The position numbers and the translations under genes are program-made. From Porphyromonadaceae bacterium UBA2720 (GTDB lineage Bacteria; Bacteroidota; Bacteroidia; Bacteroidales; Muribaculaceae), in contig DEKO01000199.1 of NCBI GenBank assembly GCA_002353885.1, forward strand, positions 1-6,179: a stretch of DNA of 6,179 bases, read 5' to 3'. The number at the start of each line of letters is the position of its first letter. Positions within the stretch are counted from its first letter, which is position 1. This document shows positions 5,617-6,179 of this stretch, one piece after another. The notes beneath the pieces were generated by a model. The model saw nothing but the letters and a program-made list of their open reading frames with translations. It had not been told where the DNA came from and did no database searches.

Positions 5617-5943
5617 ATGAAGTTTGGGCTAAGTGACAGGGTGATTGAAGAATTTCGCGCGGTTTTCAGACGTTATGAGAACATCGAGAAGATTCTGATC
5701 TTTGGCTCTCGGGCCAAAGGCAATTTTCGTGAAGGATCAGATATCGACCTCTGTGCCGTTGGTCAGGGGGTAACTGCTGAGCAGTTGTTGGCCATGCTCA
5801 CCGACATTGATGACTTGGAACTGCTATATTCAGTCGACCTGATTGATTACCACAAGGTCAAAGATACCCCCATCGGAGACCACATTAGCCGCATTGGCCA
5901 GGTCTTCTATCAAGCAGGCCGAACAGATTTACACCAGAGTTGA
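5617..5943 (+). CDS. MntA-like minimal nucleotidyltransferase (HI0073 type), 108 aa
   Basis: This is a minimal nucleotidyltransferase of the MNT/pol-beta superfamily. It carries G30-S31 followed by ten residues and D42-I-D44, exactly the GSX10DXD signature, within LIFGSRAKGNFREGSDIDL. D74 in the strand YSVDLID is the likely third metal-binding carboxylate, so the active site looks intact. In studied HepT/MntA pairs MntA transfers AMP units from ATP to the HepT tyrosine and so neutralises it. The order here, HepT first and MntA second with a 3-base gap, is the usual one for HI0074/HI0073 pairs. The ATG at 5617 is the first in frame after the upstream stop. The C-terminus is short and normal for a protein of about 100 residues. 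Chromosomal copies of such pairs are common, and a role in plasmid stability, defence or stress cannot be told from the sequence. Confidence 0.9.
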   Translation: MKFGLSDRVIEEFRAVFRRYENIEKILIFGSRAKGNFREGSDIDLCAVGQGVTAEQLLAMLTDIDDLELLYSVDLIDYHKVKDTPIGDHISRIGQVFYQAGRTDLHQS

Positions 5944-5986
5944 GAGAGGGTAGGGCGATGTCCCAACCCAAAGAGCAACTGTCAAC

Positions 5987-6034
5987 GAAAGTGGTCGCTC
6001 GTGCACGTTTATATGTACACGAGCGACCACTTTC
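5987..6034. terminator. Long hairpin in 3' module C, between convergent genes
   Basis: Bases 5987-6003 pair perfectly with 6018-6034 (17 bp). After one C/A mismatch two more pairs form, leaving an 8-base loop. This is the same structure as 3698-3745, but the internal C/C mismatch there is a G-C pair here. It lies 44 bases past the MntA stop on the plus strand and about 126 bases past the stop of the partial minus-strand gene, so it can serve both transcripts. The tails are only weakly T-rich on either strand. Confidence 0.6.
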
Positions 6035-6114
6035 AGTTGATATCCTCGACCAGGTCACAGAAAGTCAAACAACCAGAAAACAAACCAGCAACCCAGAAAC
6101 TTGCTGTCACGTTG

Positions 6115-6155
6115 TTCCCCCTCGGTCGGCTATGCCGAGCCACGCATCGGCCACA
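6115..6155. repeat. GC-rich palindromic element, copy C
   Basis: The first 27 bases equal copy B (3807-3833), including TCGGC-TAT-GCCGA, but the second arm has diverged to CGCATCGGCC. The 8-bp stem of copy B is thereby reduced to GCCGA/TCGGC with an 8-base loop. The element ends a few bases before the stop codon at 6160. Confidence 0.65.
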
Positions 6156-6159
6156 GCAT

Positions 6160-6179
6160 TCACTCAAAGTGCCACACAA
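6160..6179 (-). CDS. 3' end of a probable paralogue of the membrane-protein gene
   Basis: Only the last five codons and the stop are inside the window: V-W-H-F-E-stop on the minus strand, identical to the end of the gene at 3855-5036. Identity continues through the shared 3' module. A second copy or close relative of that gene therefore most likely begins beyond the right edge. How much of it is intact cannot be seen here. Confidence 0.6.

Larger units (their letters stand above)
5958..6179. repeat. Direct repeat, copy C (3' module at the right edge)
   Basis: This block aligns with 3669-3874 over its whole length and runs off the window. The last 23 bases, CATTCACTCAAAGTGCCACACAA across the terminal codons, are identical in both copies. 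It has an extra segment near 6044-6061 (after TTTCAGTTGATAT) and scattered changes elsewhere. It starts 14 bases after the MntA stop codon. Confidence 0.9.

Noticed and set aside
3669..6179. The direct repeats as a CRISPR array or as ends of an insertion sequence
   Set aside because: There are only two long copies about 2.3 kb apart, no regular short spacers, no transposase and no obvious target-site duplication. The repeats include the ends of coding sequence, which fits gene duplication better.

Overview
The window looks like chromosomal DNA of a gut-type Bacteroidales bacterium (Prevotellaceae/Muribaculaceae-like). The reasons are promoter -7 boxes of the form TAnnTTTG upstream of three genes, A-rich leaders without clear Shine-Dalgarno sites, a WYL regulator of the form common in Bacteroides/Prevotella, and a short dockerin-like gene remnant. 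No rRNA, tRNA, CRISPR array, transposase or phage gene is visible. The genus cannot be fixed from this sequence alone.

Layout. (1) 1-1701, plus strand: the 3' part of a sodium/alanine-type AGCS symporter, followed 13 bases later by a small putative lipoprotein, probably in one transcript. (2) 1702-1850: a convergent intergenic gap holding a long perfect inverted repeat, a likely two-way transcription end. (3) 1851-3402, minus strand: a WYL-domain transcriptional regulator followed by a single-HKD phospholipase D-like protein with a C-terminal cysteine cluster. A GC-rich hairpin lies between them. (4) 3403-3854: a gene-poor, repeat-rich stretch with the WYL promoter, a dockerin-like 3' gene remnant, a long hairpin and two copies of a GC-rich palindromic element. 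(5) 3855-5036, minus strand: a five-helix membrane protein with a soluble C-terminal beta-type domain, of unknown function. (6) 5037-5187: a divergent promoter region. (7) 5188-5943, plus strand: a two-gene HepT/MntA-type (HI0074/HI0073) pair, an HEPN substrate-binding protein followed by a minimal nucleotidyltransferase. (8) 5944-6179: a second copy of the 3' module found at 3669-3874, leading into the last codons of a second gene that ends exactly like the membrane protein.

The most unusual structure is the duplicated module. Two minus-strand genes with the same C-terminal end carry the same roughly 200-base downstream block, which contains a long hairpin and a palindromic element. The HepT/MntA pair sits between the two copies. 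The membrane gene plus the HepT/MntA pair is therefore a roughly 2.1-kb cassette bracketed by direct repeats. A third, degenerate copy of the palindromic element abuts the dockerin-like remnant, so the element may be a repeat that settles next to gene ends.

No complete new system can be claimed. The uncharacterised membrane-protein family, its conserved 3' hairpin and its linkage to a HepT/MntA pair are the parts most worth following up.
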